64,000 bases of DNA from Vibrio taketomensis (GTDB taxonomy: Bacteria; Pseudomonadota; Gammaproteobacteria; Enterobacterales; Vibrionaceae): contig NZ_AP019650.1 in assembly GCF_009938165.1 (NCBI RefSeq), forward strand, positions 558,001 through 622,000. Direction: 5' to 3'. A program made the translations under genes and the position numbers. Positions 47,142-57,649 of this stretch are shown here, in pieces (position 1 is the first letter of the stretch; each line of letters opens with the position of its first letter). Under the pieces are notes generated by a model. It was not told the origin of the DNA, ran no database searches, and worked only from the letters and a program-made list of their open reading frames with translations.

Positions 47142-49689
47142 TGAAGTTATGGAAGACTCGGAGCAAGAACTATCGTCTTGCAACCTTACTGACCCAATCG
47201 TTGTTTATCACTATTGGTGTATTTACTGTACTGGTACTGTTACAGAACTTTCAAATTAACCGTCAGGTGGTGACTCAAGAGGTTGAGCGATCCAAGCAAC
47301 AAACCTCTAGCTTGATCCAAGAAATTTTCACATTTCGACTAAAATCTATTGAAATACAACAGGATAGTTATAGTCGCAGTCACTCATTGGTGACGGAGTT
47401 ACGCAACAAAAACAGTCACAATATCAGTCGTTTTTTTGATGGTATTGACCAAATCGCGCCAGATATATCGCCAGATTTTCGTTTTATCGCTCATGATGGC
47501 CAACTATTTTGGAGTGACCAAAATCACCAGTTTTACGGTATTGTCGATGAAGAACTCAAAGAGGTCATCACCGATCTTGTTACCGGAAATCATTGGTATC
47601 TTGCGCGTGTTCCTTCCGTCTTAGGTACGCGTTATCTGATGATTCGTCGCACATCCATGATCGCGATGAACAACGGTGAAGTCGTCGGCGATTTCTATGT
47701 TGGGGTAGTGCTAAATAACAACTTCTCTTTAGTCCGCGCTTTGCTTGATGGCAGCAACGTGGATGAGCTTGCGCTTGCGGTGGGTAGCGAGATTATTGCT
47801 TCAAGCATGAAAGATCGAGTGAATCATAGTGAATGGCTGGAGCAATACACTCCGACTTTAAATGCCAACAAATACATGGTGTCGAAAGTTGATATTACTA
47901 TCAACGGTGTCGCGACGTATTTGTCGGTCTATACGATGCAAAATAACTCCCATATAGCCTATTTAATGCGAACTCAGTACGTATGGTTGGGTTGTGCGAT
48001 TACGTTGATTGTCTTTATCGCTTTGTATAGCCGCTATTGGCTTGGCTTGCGTGTATCAAAAGAATTGAGAAATTTGATGCACTACACCGAGCAAAGCATA
48101 GAAGCGAAAAATGTTAAGCCATTTAAAGGTTCAACAATCGCAGAGTTCAATAAAATCGGTCAATCATTTCAGCGTTCATTTAAACGGCTACGCGAACAAG
48201 AGAAACAGTTTGCTGATCTGTTCAATTTTTCATTATCGCCAATCATCATTTGGGATGTTCATGGCAATGTGCTGCGAATGAACCCTGCCGCTGAGCGCTG
48301 TTTCAAGTGCATTGAAAATGGGCAAGATCTGTATCCAATCATGCAGGACAACCTGCTACCGCAGATTCGCATGAGTGCGCAGAGTGTCTCGCTAACCGGT
48401 GTTAACATCGAGGTGGGTGATAAAACGTATCGATGGAACTTCTCTCCGATTATTCTCGACAACGTAACGCGAACAATCATGAGCCAAGGTCAAGACGTAA
48501 CCAGCTTTATTGAAGCAGAACGTCAAAGTCAAACTGCACGAGAAGAAGCGGAAGAGCTAGCACGAGTTCGCGCAGATTTTCTCGCAAAAATGAGTCATGA
48601 GTTAAGAACGCCACTAAATGGCATTATTGGTGTTTCTCAACTGCTTAAAACGAACCTTGAGGCAACACCAGACTCTGAGTATGTCGATGTATTGATCAAC
48701 AGTGGCGAGCATTTACTTGCGGTACTGAATGATATTCTCGATTTCTCCAAAATCGAACAGGGTAAATTTCATATACAACATGCCGAATTTAGACTGAAAG
48801 ACATTCTGACCACGATCGAGAAAATCTACTTACCACTCTGTGACGAAAAACAGATCAAACTCGTGGTGAGTAGCAATATCTCTAACGACCAAATGGTGTT
48901 TAGTGATCAAATTCGTTTGAATCAAATCTTATTTAATTTGGCGAGTAATGCTGTGAAGTTTACTCATCAAGGGCAGGTTTCGATTGATATTCGTTTGATA
49001 CCAAAACAGTTTAATTATGAACTTAAGATTACCGTTGAAGATACAGGGATTGGTATCGATAAGAAACGTATTCAGCACATTTTCGAACCTTTGTGCAAGC
49101 GGAAAGCAACACGACGCGAGAATATGGCGGCAGTGGACTGGGCTTAGCCATCGTAGGCAGTCTCGTGGACTTGTTTGACGGTTCAATTGAAGTTGAGAGT
49201 AACGTGGGTAAAGGCAGTAAATTTATTGTCTCACTCATGGTCGATAAAGTAAGCATTGAAGAAGTGCCGATGCTTCAACCGCACGTCTTAGAGCAAAGCA
49301 CGATGTTCGAACGACCACTTTCGGTGTTACTGGTTGAAGACAATCAAACCAATGCTTTTATTGCGCGAGCATTTTGCGAAAAGTATGGCATGAATGTAAC
49401 TTGGGTTCAGGATGGTCGCTATGCGATAGAGCATCTAAAACGAAATGCTCAGGTAGACATCATCTTAATGGATAATCAGTTACCGTACTTGGGTGGCATT
49501 GAAGCGACGAAAATTATACGAGATGAACTTAATCTCAATATCCCTATTTATGCATGTACTGCGGATGGGATGGAAGATACCAAACAAGCATTCATGGATG
49601 CAGGCGCTAATTACGTGATTGTTAAACCAATAAAAGAGATTCTTCTCAATCAGGCATTTATTCACTATCGCGAGAATTTTTATCAGTAA
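47141..49689 (+). pseudogene. luxQ: AI-2 sensor hybrid kinase LuxQ, split by a one-base deletion
   Basis: Hybrid histidine kinase/phosphatase feeding LuxU and LuxO. Two membrane spans (about 16-36 and 281-297) enclose the LuxP-binding region; a PAS-like segment follows (about 355-460), then HisKA with His486 in FLAKMSHELRTPLNG, and the N box NQILFNLASNAVKF. The frame breaks after FEP (residue 650): adding one T to TTT at 49090-49092 gives [20 protein letters not shown], the exact F and G2 boxes of the ATPase. The second frame continues to the receiver domain with Asp in ILMDNQLPYLGG, ending at 49689. As written the kinase would lose its ATP lid and receiver. A homopolymer undercall is likely. 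Confidence 0.92.
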
Positions 49690-49691
49690 GT

Positions 49692-50351
49692 CTAGATGGG
49701 CGTTGAGCTAAAACTCTGCTCCAGCAAAAATTGTTTTAGCTCAGTGCTCATTTCTATCGTCTGATTGAATTTCACCCCAAAACGATGCCCTCGCTTTTGT
49801 TTTTCGATACTGACAATTGAGAACTTAAGTGATTCAGGTAACAAATGGCTGAAATCACTTTCTATGGTCAATTCGTCATTGAGTGCTAGGGTGTTCTCTC
49901 CTTTAATAAAGATCGCACACCCGTTAATTGAGAAATCAAGCATTTCAGCTTGATAACTGATGGTGTTGGATTTGATATCAATGGAAAGATTGAGCGGATA
50001 ACGCTCGTGGGTGCGAATTGGCTTTGACGCAAAGTGTTTCGGCATGCGCAAAAACATGATGCCAGCAGGGCTAACGACGGTTCCAAGAACCGAAGACTTG
50101 AATGCGATAATGTGACCTAATTTGGACTGAGTTAAAGCCCGAACGATGACTTCCACATTGCTAATTTGGCGCATGACCAAGGCTTCTTGAGCCTTTTTAG
50201 GGAATTCAACGATCAAATAGTGATTAGGTTTACAACCAATATAGTTCGAGGAAAATGTGAAGCTCTCAATAGGGCCAAACTCGAGTTTAACCGACAGTTT
50301 TAGGTTGGGCTTTAGATAAGGAATCAACAATTCCACGTTTTCATTGGGCAT
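49692..50351 (-). CDS. PilZ-domain c-di-GMP binding protein (PlzE-like)
   Basis: 219 residues: an N-terminal YcgR/PilZN-like beta domain (about 10-100, with PNHYLIVEFPKKAQEA), then PilZ with RTHER (R-x3-R) near 113-117 and DFSINGCAIF (D-x-S-x2-G) near 138-147. Both c-di-GMP binding motifs are complete. It is convergent with luxQ, the two stops being two bases apart with no terminator, as for VCA0735 next to VCA0736 in V. cholerae. It probably links c-di-GMP to motility or surface behaviour; the partner is unknown. No Shine-Dalgarno is evident before ATG 50351. Confidence 0.88.
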   Translation of the reverse strand: MPNENVELLIPYLKPNLKLSVKLEFGPIESFTFSSNYIGCKPNHYLIVEFPKKAQEALVMRQISNVEVIVRALTQSKLGHIIAFKSSVLGTVVSPAGIMFLRMPKHFASKPIRTHERYPLNLSIDIKSNTISYQAEMLDFSINGCAIFIKGENTLALNDELTIESDFSHLLPESLKFSIVSIEKQKRGHRFGVKFNQTIEMSTELKQFLLEQSFSSTPI

Positions 50352-50415
50352 TACAAGCGGTTAATTATTCAATTAAAATAATACTATACTCGCAATTTCC
50401 TCAGATGAAATTGGT

Positions 50416-51936
50416 TCATTGTTGCTCTATCTTAAAACTGAGATCGTGGTCGACAACAGACAGCAATGCTTCGCGCTCTTCGTTGTTAAGAAAATAGCCA
50501 AGCTTAGTTCGACGGTTAAGTATGTCGTCTAAAGTTAATGCCCATTCATTACTGACCAAATGATCGATTTCAGCTTGATAGAGGTCACCCACGATAGGGC
50601 GAGTATCAGTGCCTATCACAGAGAGAATTTCCCACAACTCGACGCCATAGAGTTCAATTAAGCGCTCGATCGTTGGCTTTGCCAATTCAGGGTATTGCAA
50701 AGAAACTTGTTTAAACAAGGAACGATAGTCAAAACCTTTGGCTTCAGCAAACACGGAGAGTGAGCTTTGACTCGACATGGAATTGGGGAAAAATTCAGAC
50801 AATTTGTCGACCGCTTTAGCTGCAAGCTTTCGATAAGTCGTGAGTTTGCCACCATAAACCGTGAGAATGGGTAGCTTTCCGTGGTCAGTTTGAATGACCA
50901 GTTCATAGTCACGACTTAGCTCCTGCGCAGGGCTAGATTCATCACCAAATAAAGGTCTTACACCACTAAAGCTACTTACGACGTCTGTAGCTGTAAGTTG
51001 ATGGCGGAAATGCTGATTAGTAATGGTGAGCAAATAGTTAATTTCATCATCAGAGGCTTGAGCCTGATAGGGATCACCGGTGAACGGAATATCGGTAGTA
51101 CCGATCATCGAAAACTTATCTAGATAAGGGATAACAAACACTACGCGTTTATCATCATTTTGCAATAGATAAGCACTTTCTCCGTCGTAGAGACGAGGCA
51201 CGATCAAGTGTGATCCTTTAACAAGGCGCATCGTGCGCAAGCTTTTATCTGGTGAGAACTGATTAAGGAAATCGGCTGCCCATGGACCCGTCGCGTTAAC
51301 AACGGCACGGCAAGATCTATGCATTGTTTGTTTGGTTCTTTGATCATACAGCTCGATATCCCAAAGCTCTTGGTTACGAGAAACATTGAGTACACGACAA
51401 TAGTTTCGGACTTCTGCGCCTTCACTATGTGCGTGTTTTACGTTTGCGATAACCAAACGTGAGTCATCAACCCAACAGTCAGAATATTCAAATGCGTTAA
51501 TGAAACCCGCATTGAGTCCATCATGAGGTTCCAATTTAATTGAGCGGCTAGGGGGCAAAACGCTGCGCCTTGCAAGGTGATCGTAAAGGAACAAACCAAG
51601 CCTTATCAACCATGCAGGGCGTAAAGAGGCGTGATGTGGTAAGCGAAAACGCATAGGTCGCACTATGTGTGCCGCTTTCTTGAGTAGAATCTCACGCTCG
51701 GCAAGCGCTTCCTTTACCAGACGAAATTCATATTGCTCTAAATAGCGAAGACCACCATGAAGCAATTTCGAACTGGCGGACGAGGTCGCGATAGCAAAGT
51801 CTTTTGCTTCATAGAGGCCAACGCTTAATCCTCGACTCGCAGCCTCACTTGCAATCCCAGCACCATTAATACCACCTCCAATGACGATCAAATCAAAAGG
51901 GGCGGCATCTAATGGAAAATCAAGCTTATCAGTCAT
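50416..51936 (-). CDS. glpD: Aerobic glycerol-3-phosphate dehydrogenase
   Basis: Membrane-associated FAD enzyme oxidising glycerol 3-phosphate to dihydroxyacetone phosphate with ubiquinone. 506 residues, close to the E. coli 501. FAD site DLIVIGGGINGAGIASEAASRG (about 15-36, shown partly), SKLLHGGLRYLEQYEFRLVKEA (about 57-78) and the substrate region VRPLFGD; the C-terminal DAO_C domain contains the RRTKLGYFL end. Works with glpK in this window; the two are 7 kb apart and in opposite orientation. Confidence 0.96.
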   Translation of the reverse strand: MTDKLDFPLDAAPFDLIVIGGGINGAGIASEAASRGLSVGLYEAKDFAIATSSASSKLLHGGLRYLEQYEFRLVKEALAEREILLKKAAHIVRPMRFRLPHHASLRPAWLIRLGLFLYDHLARRSVLPPSRSIKLEPHDGLNAGFINAFEYSDCWVDDSRLVIANVKHAHSEGAEVRNYCRVLNVSRNQELWDIELYDQRTKQTMHRSCRAVVNATGPWAADFLNQFSPDKSLRTMRLVKGSHLIVPRLYDGESAYLLQNDDKRVVFVIPYLDKFSMIGTTDIPFTGDPYQAQASDDEINYLLTITNQHFRHQLTATDVVSSFSGVRPLFGDESSPAQELSRDYELVIQTDHGKLPILTVYGGKLTTYRKLAAKAVDKLSEFFPNSMSSQSSLSVFAEAKGFDYRSLFKQVSLQYPELAKPTIERLIELYGVELWEILSVIGTDTRPIVGDLYQAEIDHLVSNEWALTLDDILNRRTKLGYFLNNEEREALLSVVDHDLSFKIEQQ

Positions 51937-51949
51937 TCGCTATACCTAA

Positions 51950-51985
51950 TATACTCAAGTGATATCAAGACGCGGGAACCAATCC
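51950..51985. repeat. ERIC-like left-end fragment
   Basis: TATACTCAAGTGATATCAAG followed by ACGCGG resembles the left end of the full repeat at 44726. It lies in the 86-base gap between glpD and the FUSC gene. Confidence 0.5.
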
Positions 51986-52022
51986 ATTTTCCCACTATTT
52001 ATCAGCAGTATAGCTAAGAATT

Positions 52023-54224
52023 TTACTTTTCGTTGTCGGTAGCACTAGGGTTATGTTTCAAACTGTTGTGCGGGGTGCTCACGCGTACCGCACACTTGTT
52101 CGCGAGGGAATGAAGCTCAGGCAACATTCGATATATTAAATATAATTGCTGCAAGACTAGGCGAGCGGATGAATCATCTTCGTCTCGCCACTCAGCCAAG
52201 CGCGCTTCTATCGCTGGATCGTCAATTTCAGCGGCATTGCAGTCAATACAGCAATCATGCAATTGCGTATAGAGCATATCGAGGTGTCGATGGATAACTC
52301 GGTGGGCTTGCAGCACCAACTGATGAATATTGTCATTTTCAATCAGCTCTCGATGGGCTCCCATTGCCGAAATATAGCTAAGTAGCGCGTGGTTCAACGT
52401 CAACAAACGAAAACTTTCATCGGTTGCCGATTGATATTTACCTGGCTCAACCAGCATGGAACTGATAGCGGACGATAAGTTGGCATCTTGGTTATGGGCA
52501 TTACGGCGTGCGATGCGGTAGGCCAAACTGTCATTTTTACCGATGCGATACTGGCCTATAATTTGCGCCAAATAATCTTTATTGGCTTTGATTGCTTCAG
52601 CCATGACCTTATGGAGGCGTTTTGACTGCCAATCTGGAAATATGTAGGTCACAGTGGCTACTGCGAGAGCACAACCGATCATGGTATCCGCAAGTCTTGG
52701 CAATACCACCGCAAAGCCTTCACCTAATTGGTTAAAACAGAACAATACCAGCAACGTGATAAAGCCTGTCGCATAGCTATAGTTGGCGATCCTAAAGGCG
52801 AAAAACGCAACGCCACTAAGAACGATAAAGACTAATTGGCTTTCCTGTGTTGGGAAAATGGCTAACAGTGGTGCCCCAATCAACAAACCCGCAAGTGTAC
52901 CAACGACTCGAGCAACTAATTTTTGTTTAGTTGCGCTGTAGTTTGGCTGGCAAACGAAAAGCGTGGTTAACAGTATCCAATAACCCCGTTCAATATCAAA
53001 TAGCTGAATGATGCAGTAACCTAGCGTCAAGGCAATTGACATGCGTACCGCATGGCGAAACAACATTGAATCCTGATTTAAGTTGGCATGAATTCGTTGC
53101 CACATCACTTTTGGTGAATGTGCATCGGTATCGTGCAACACACCTTCTTCTAATCGCGAAACGTCAGGGTTACTGATATTGCTTAACTGTTTATCGACCG
53201 TCGCTAGGTTATTAAATAGATAGTTTAGCTGCACCAAGGACATGCGCCACTCAGGTTTGCTCTGCTGTTGCAGATAATTTATCGCTTGCTGAAGTTCGTC
53301 CAGAGCTAAGATTGAATCATTGTATTGATAAGTGTTACCCAAGCGCAGTGCTGACGCGATTTCTCGGCAGGCTTTACTTTGCACTTCTAATAGATGTTTA
53401 AAGCGAAAGAGTACGTCTGAACGCCCAAAGTTTTGCGCGAGCTCTTGGTAGCGGTAGTGGCTTGAGCTGACACGTTCATGGATATCTTGTGCAATAAAAT
53501 AGATATTGAGAAATCGGTCGCTAGCGCCATCAACATGACCTCGTTTGGAACGATTAAGCAATGTTGTTTTGCACAAGTTAAGTTCATTAACGGTTGCGGC
53601 GTTCAGGTTTGCTTCACGGATTCGGTAAGGCTGTGGATTAAGATCACTGACCGGATGAAATAGCTCACTCTTTGCATCAAGGTAATTGGCTAAGGAGAGA
53701 AACACATTGGAAAGGCTTTGCTGAACGGGTTGCATTGGCCATACAAGGTGCCAAATCATCGACATGAAAAAATACCAAACCGCACCAGTAATCAACATCA
53801 AAGGTTGAAACCAAACGTTCACGCTTTGGTGGGCGCCTAACATGGTATAAATGGCAATCAGCAATGAGCCAAAAGCGATACTGGCGTAGCGGGGACCGAC
53901 AGCGCCAAGCATGATAAAGCCAAAGGTTGAAATAAATAACCCGATAGCAAACAGTGGCGGATGTTTAAATAGGACCTCGATAGAGAAAGATGCAACTGCG
54001 AAACAGATCAACGTGAGCGTGACGGATTTAATTCGCCCGGTGAAACTGTCATCGCTTTCTGCAAGCGCAGCAGCAATTACCCCTAAGATAAGCGGAATAA
54101 TGAGAGAATTTAGTTGGTAGTACCAAGTTGGGACAACCACCCCAAGTAGGGTGATTAATATAAGGAGGCTGTAATTAAAAGTCTTATTTGCCCAATAGAT
54201 ACGTAGTTGACTAAAAAAATGCAC
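52023..54224 (-). CDS. yccS: FUSC family membrane protein (YccS/YhfK-like)
   Basis: 733 residues. Two groups of hydrophobic helices, about 18-150 and 400-545, each followed by a long cytoplasmic helical region; this FUSC plan is shared with AaeB/YccS. Signatures include IERGYWILLTTLFVCQPNYSATKQ (about 415-438; shown in part), RVVGTLAGLLIGAPLL and FRIANYSYATGFITLLVL. Initiation is at GTG 54224. In E. coli YccS has no proven substrate; related AaeB exports aromatic acids but needs AaeA, which is missing here. Confidence 0.87.
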   Translation of the reverse strand: MHFFSQLRIYWANKTFNYSLLILITLLGVVVPTWYYQLNSLIIPLILGVIAAALAESDDSFTGRIKSVTLTLICFAVASFSIEVLFKHPPLFAIGLFISTFGFIMLGAVGPRYASIAFGSLLIAIYTMLGAHQSVNVWFQPLMLITGAVWYFFMSMIWHLVWPMQPVQQSLSNVFLSLANYLDAKSELFHPVSDLNPQPYRIREANLNAATVNELNLCKTTLLNRSKRGHVDGASDRFLNIYFIAQDIHERVSSSHYRYQELAQNFGRSDVLFRFKHLLEVQSKACREIASALRLGNTYQYNDSILALDELQQAINYLQQQSKPEWRMSLVQLNYLFNNLATVDKQLSNISNPDVSRLEEGVLHDTDAHSPKVMWQRIHANLNQDSMLFRHAVRMSIALTLGYCIIQLFDIERGYWILLTTLFVCQPNYSATKQKLVARVVGTLAGLLIGAPLLAIFPTQESQLVFIVLSGVAFFAFRIANYSYATGFITLLVLFCFNQLGEGFAVVLPRLADTMIGCALAVATVTYIFPDWQSKRLHKVMAEAIKANKDYLAQIIGQYRIGKNDSLAYRIARRNAHNQDANLSSAISSMLVEPGKYQSATDESFRLLTLNHALLSYISAMGAHRELIENDNIHQLVLQAHRVIHRHLDMLYTQLHDCCIDCNAAEIDDPAIEARLAEWRDEDDSSARLVLQQLYLIYRMLPELHSLANKCAVRVSTPHNSLKHNPSATDNEK

Positions 54225-54469
54225 GCGTGAACCAACATCCTGTTTAATACTGCTCCTATCTTATCAAATATTCCCAACTATTCATTTAGCTTAGATAAAA
54301 CAAATCTGTCAGATGCCGATAATTTAGGCATATGATAAGTGCAATTGGTAAAAATATGAGCGTTATACATAATAATCACCAAACTTTGACCGGGATATTT
54401 TAAAACACTTTTTTAATCACTTGGCTGATACGGTATGATTAAGGCAATGAAATCTACAGGCTTAATCGA

Positions 54470-56536
54470 ATGCAGCTATCAGCAAACAAGACTGCAAAGT
54501 TCTTTATTCAAAATGAATACCACACTATTGCGCTAGACGAACATTATTTAGTGCTGAGTTCTGATCAGAGTGAAGAGAGAATTCCTTTCAATATTTGGAA
54601 TGGGCGTATTGACTTAAAACGCGGCATTCTAAATGGCGCTATGCAGATTTTTGCCCATCCAGAACAAGGCAAACAACAGTCTTGGCTGGTACAGGGACTG
54701 CCTTGGAAGAGTTGCCGTCAATTCGCTCGTCATGCATTAAACCAATATCAACATTGGCATCATACGCAGTGCATGCAATTGGTGGAGTTTTTGCCTAAGT
54801 GGGAAGAACGAGTCTCTGCTTTTGAGCGCGCCCAGCATTTTGTCCCACACTCCGAATTGACCAGTTGGCTTGAAAGCGCGCAACAAGATTTTAGTCAAAT
54901 GTCGATGACGCTTCTGGAAGCTCAGCAACGACTACCAAACCGCATGAAGCCGATTTCGCCTTGGATTGAAAATAGCGAACAGTCTCTGGCTAAACGCAAT
55001 ACTGATTGGATCATCAACGAGATCGATAACTGGGAAATGCTATTCTCACAAATCGAATCTTCGCCATTAAATCTGAGTCAAAAACAAGCGGTGCTACTCA
55101 ATGACAATAATAACTTGGTATTGGCTGGAGCGGGTTCAGGTAAAACCAGTGTTTTGACTGCTCGAGTAGCCTATCTACTACAGAGCCATATGGCGCAGGC
55201 GGAAGAGATACTACTGTTGGCCTTTGGTCGAGATGCTGCCAATGAAATGAAGCAGCGCCTTGTAAGCAAAGTAGGCCCAGCGACCGAGCAAGTTCGGGTG
55301 AATACGTTCCATCAATTAGGTTTGTACATTTTGCGCCAAGTTGAAGGGAACCAAGTGGACATTTCCCCGTTAGCATTGGATGACAAACAACGACAAGCTT
55401 GGTGCACCGATTGGTTAAAGCGTCATTGGATGACTCCGACCAGTTTTAAGCGTTGGCAAAAGCATTTGGCGCAATGGCCAATTGCGTATATTAAAGGTGA
55501 TGATGAGCTGGGTAGCCATGCTGAAAACCCTAAACTGATCGCTTGGCTAGAAAGTCAAATGATGCAATTGGCAGCGATGGGTTGCAGTAAAAAGCAGATT
55601 CAAGAGCAAATTGTGTCTCACGCGGAATACAGCCGCCTTAACAGCGAATTAGCGTTAGTATGGCCATGTTTCCAGGCGTGGCAAACCATGCTTAAAGAAC
55701 AAAACCAGATCGACTTTAACACGATGATAAGCCGTGCGAATGAGTATGTGAGAAAGGGTAAGTTTACCGCCCCTTGGAAATACATCATGATCGATGAATA
55801 TCAGGATATTTCGCCGCAGCGCTTAGAACTGATTGAAGCTTTATGCCAACACAATCGACATCAAGATAGCGTGTTGTTCGCAGTAGGTGATGACTGGCAA
55901 TCTATCTATCAGTTTGCAGGTTCGGATGTAGACCTTACGACAGGTTTTAGCCAACGTTTTCCAAACTCAACCTTGCATTACCTCGATACAACCTATCGCT
56001 TTAACAACCAGCTTGGTATGGTGGCGAATCAGTTCATTCAGCAAAACCCAAATCAGTTGAACAAGCAACTAAACAGCCACAAAGAGCACAAGTCTAAAGC
56101 AGTTGTATTAATTCCGATGGCGAACGTGGAAAAGATCCTAGATCAGATTGATCGCAAGTCAAAACAGCGTGCAACAGTGATGTTGTTGGCTCGTAATCAT
56201 TACCATAAACCGGAATTACTGGCTGATTGGCAACGACAATTTTCTATGCTTGATATCGAGTTTATGACTTGCCATGCGAGTAAAGGTAGGGAAGCGGATT
56301 ATGTCATTATATTGAATGTTGATGAAGGTCAGTTCCCGGCTCGCGTTAAAACTCAGCATTTGGATAGTGTGCTAACTCAGTCGAAAGATACGTTTCCTTA
56401 TGCTGAAGAGCGCCGATTGTTTTATGTGGCGCTGACTAGAGCGAAGAAGAAAGTGTGGGTGGCGTATAATGGCAGTGGCTCAAGTTTTGTCAAAGAACTA
56501 AAAGAAGGTGATTACGCGGTTCAGTCCACAAACTAG
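54470..56536 (+). CDS. helD: DNA helicase IV
   Basis: Superfamily I, UvrD/Rep-like 3'-5' helicase. 688 residues, as E. coli HelD (684). The N-terminal 190 residues match the helicase IV-specific domain (IPFNIWNGRIDLKRGILNGA, CRQFARHALNQYQHWHHTQ). Walker A LAGAGSGKTSVLTARVAYLL (about 217-236), motif Ia LLAFGRDAANEM, DEYQDISPQR (about 439-448), VGDDWQSIYQFAGSD, TYRFNNQLG, THCHASKG-like MTCHASKGREADYVI and VALTRAKKKV. Single gene, followed by a hairpin. This is the DNA-recombination HelD, not the RNA polymerase factor of the same name in Gram-positives. Confidence 0.95.
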   Translation: MQLSANKTAKFFIQNEYHTIALDEHYLVLSSDQSEERIPFNIWNGRIDLKRGILNGAMQIFAHPEQGKQQSWLVQGLPWKSCRQFARHALNQYQHWHHTQCMQLVEFLPKWEERVSAFERAQHFVPHSELTSWLESAQQDFSQMSMTLLEAQQRLPNRMKPISPWIENSEQSLAKRNTDWIINEIDNWEMLFSQIESSPLNLSQKQAVLLNDNNNLVLAGAGSGKTSVLTARVAYLLQSHMAQAEEILLLAFGRDAANEMKQRLVSKVGPATEQVRVNTFHQLGLYILRQVEGNQVDISPLALDDKQRQAWCTDWLKRHWMTPTSFKRWQKHLAQWPIAYIKGDDELGSHAENPKLIAWLESQMMQLAAMGCSKKQIQEQIVSHAEYSRLNSELALVWPCFQAWQTMLKEQNQIDFNTMISRANEYVRKGKFTAPWKYIMIDEYQDISPQRLELIEALCQHNRHQDSVLFAVGDDWQSIYQFAGSDVDLTTGFSQRFPNSTLHYLDTTYRFNNQLGMVANQFIQQNPNQLNKQLNSHKEHKSKAVVLIPMANVEKILDQIDRKSKQRATVMLLARNHYHKPELLADWQRQFSMLDIEFMTCHASKGREADYVIILNVDEGQFPARVKTQHLDSVLTQSKDTFPYAEERRLFYVALTRAKKKVWVAYNGSGSSFVKELKEGDYAVQSTN

Positions 56537-56564
56537 CGTGCTGATCATTGAGGTACTTTAGCCC

Positions 56565-56597
56565 TAAGCCCTTCGTCAATGATGGGCTTTAATTTTT
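56565..56597 (+). terminator. Terminator after helD
   Basis: AAGCCC / GGGCTT arms with a twelve-base loop, then TAATTTTTG. Confidence 0.65.
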
Positions 56598-56618
56598 GTG
56601 TCAATTTTCGGGATTAGT

Positions 56619-57041
56619 CTAGCGGTTCTTAACCTGTTTGATTAACACAGGCAGGGCTGCGTTTCGTTCCAACGATAAGGGTTCAAGGCTGAGATAAATT
56701 TCATTGGATGTGAGTTGCCAAACGTCGTCGGAGCGCGCGCCTAATATCGGTAATACAAACAAAAAACTGCCTATCGAGTCTAATGTGCCGACAGTGCTCG
56801 ATTTTGTATCGATAAGAATCGCAGCGGAATAATACCCATCGGCGTGGCACGATACAGTGATGAGATTCTGGGGTTTAAGTGTTATCGCAACTTGGTCTGA
56901 AGCGTAATATTGACCGTTGATTTCAATCGTCGGACGAGTGGCGTCGCAGGCAACGAGAAAGTTTTCTGCATGAGGTTGCGTGTGGGATGAACAGCCACTC
57001 AAAAGGACGCTACATAATAATGATAAAACCCATTTATTCAT
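56619..57041 (-). CDS. Hypothetical lipoprotein
   Basis: 140 residues. Signal peptide with lipobox LLSGC (Cys17). The mature part has two further cysteines (VACDATRPTIEINGQYYASD and LITVSCHADGYYSA) that may form a disulfide, and a hydrophobic stretch IGSFLFVLPILGARSDDVW (about 91-109), as in PEGA-like or TraT-linked lipoproteins. Repeating beta pattern suggests a PEGA-type domain (surface-facing 'GYYSA' and 'SLEPL'). No known function. Between convergent helD and mgsA. Confidence 0.7.
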   Translation of the reverse strand: MNKWVLSLLCSVLLSGCSSHTQPHAENFLVACDATRPTIEINGQYYASDQVAITLKPQNLITVSCHADGYYSAAILIDTKSSTVGTLDSIGSFLFVLPILGARSDDVWQLTSNEIYLSLEPLSLERNAALPVLIKQVKNR

Positions 57042-57133
57042 ATCATCGTCCTGTCATTTTAACGCCGCACTATTCGTTACGTGTTAACCATCAATATGAT
57101 TCAATGTAGCCTGCTTGAGTCGAAAATTCGAAA

Positions 57134-57158
57134 TAAAAAAGCGACCCTAAGGCCGCTT
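57134..57158 (-). terminator. Terminator after mgsA
   Basis: AAGCGGCC-TTAG-GGTCGCTT on the minus strand with TTTT following; one wobble pair. Confidence 0.75.
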
Positions 57159-57184
57159 CTAAAAAGATGACGAAGTGAGTTCGC

Positions 57185-57640
57185 TTAAGTGCGATCAGAC
57201 AAATACGCTTCGTAGTCTGGAATTTCAATCTCAACTTCAGAATTCATCAGACCGGATTCGAACAAGAACTTAGCGGTCGCGCGGTTCGTCGCAACAGGGA
57301 TATTCCATACGCTCGCAATACGAAGTAGCGCTTTTACATCTGGGTCATGCGGAACGGCATTGAGTGGATCCCAAAAGAAAACTAGAACGTCGATTTTGCA
57401 CTCTGAAATCAAAGCACCTAATTGTTGGTCGCCACCCATTGGGCCACTAATCAGTGATCGAATCGCCAAGCCAGTCTCTTTGCTCAGCATGTGGCCGGTT
57501 GTGCCAGTGGCATACAGAAAGTGACCTTGTAACTTGTCTTTGTTTTCTTTAACCCAGCGTAATAGCTCAGGTTTACAATTATCATGCGCGACTAAAGCGA
57601 CGTGCTTGTTTGCTGGCATTATGCGCGTAGTTTTTTGCAT
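57185..57640 (-). CDS. mgsA: Methylglyoxal synthase
   Basis: Converts dihydroxyacetone phosphate to methylglyoxal and phosphate, a bypass of lower glycolysis. 151 residues, E. coli 152. Signatures: [18 protein letters not shown] (about 13-30), TGTTGHML (phosphate loop, about 45-52), [13 protein letters not shown] (about 66-78) and [20 protein letters not shown] with the catalytic Asp/His. Nine bases separate its start from the torT stop, so it is probably in the torT transcript. Glycerol genes in the window feed its substrate. Confidence 0.96.
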   Translation of the reverse strand: MQKTTRIMPANKHVALVAHDNCKPELLRWVKENKDKLQGHFLYATGTTGHMLSKETGLAIRSLISGPMGGDQQLGALISECKIDVLVFFWDPLNAVPHDPDVKALLRIASVWNIPVATNRATAKFLFESGLMNSEVEIEIPDYEAYLSDRT

Positions 57641-57649
57641 CTAATAATC

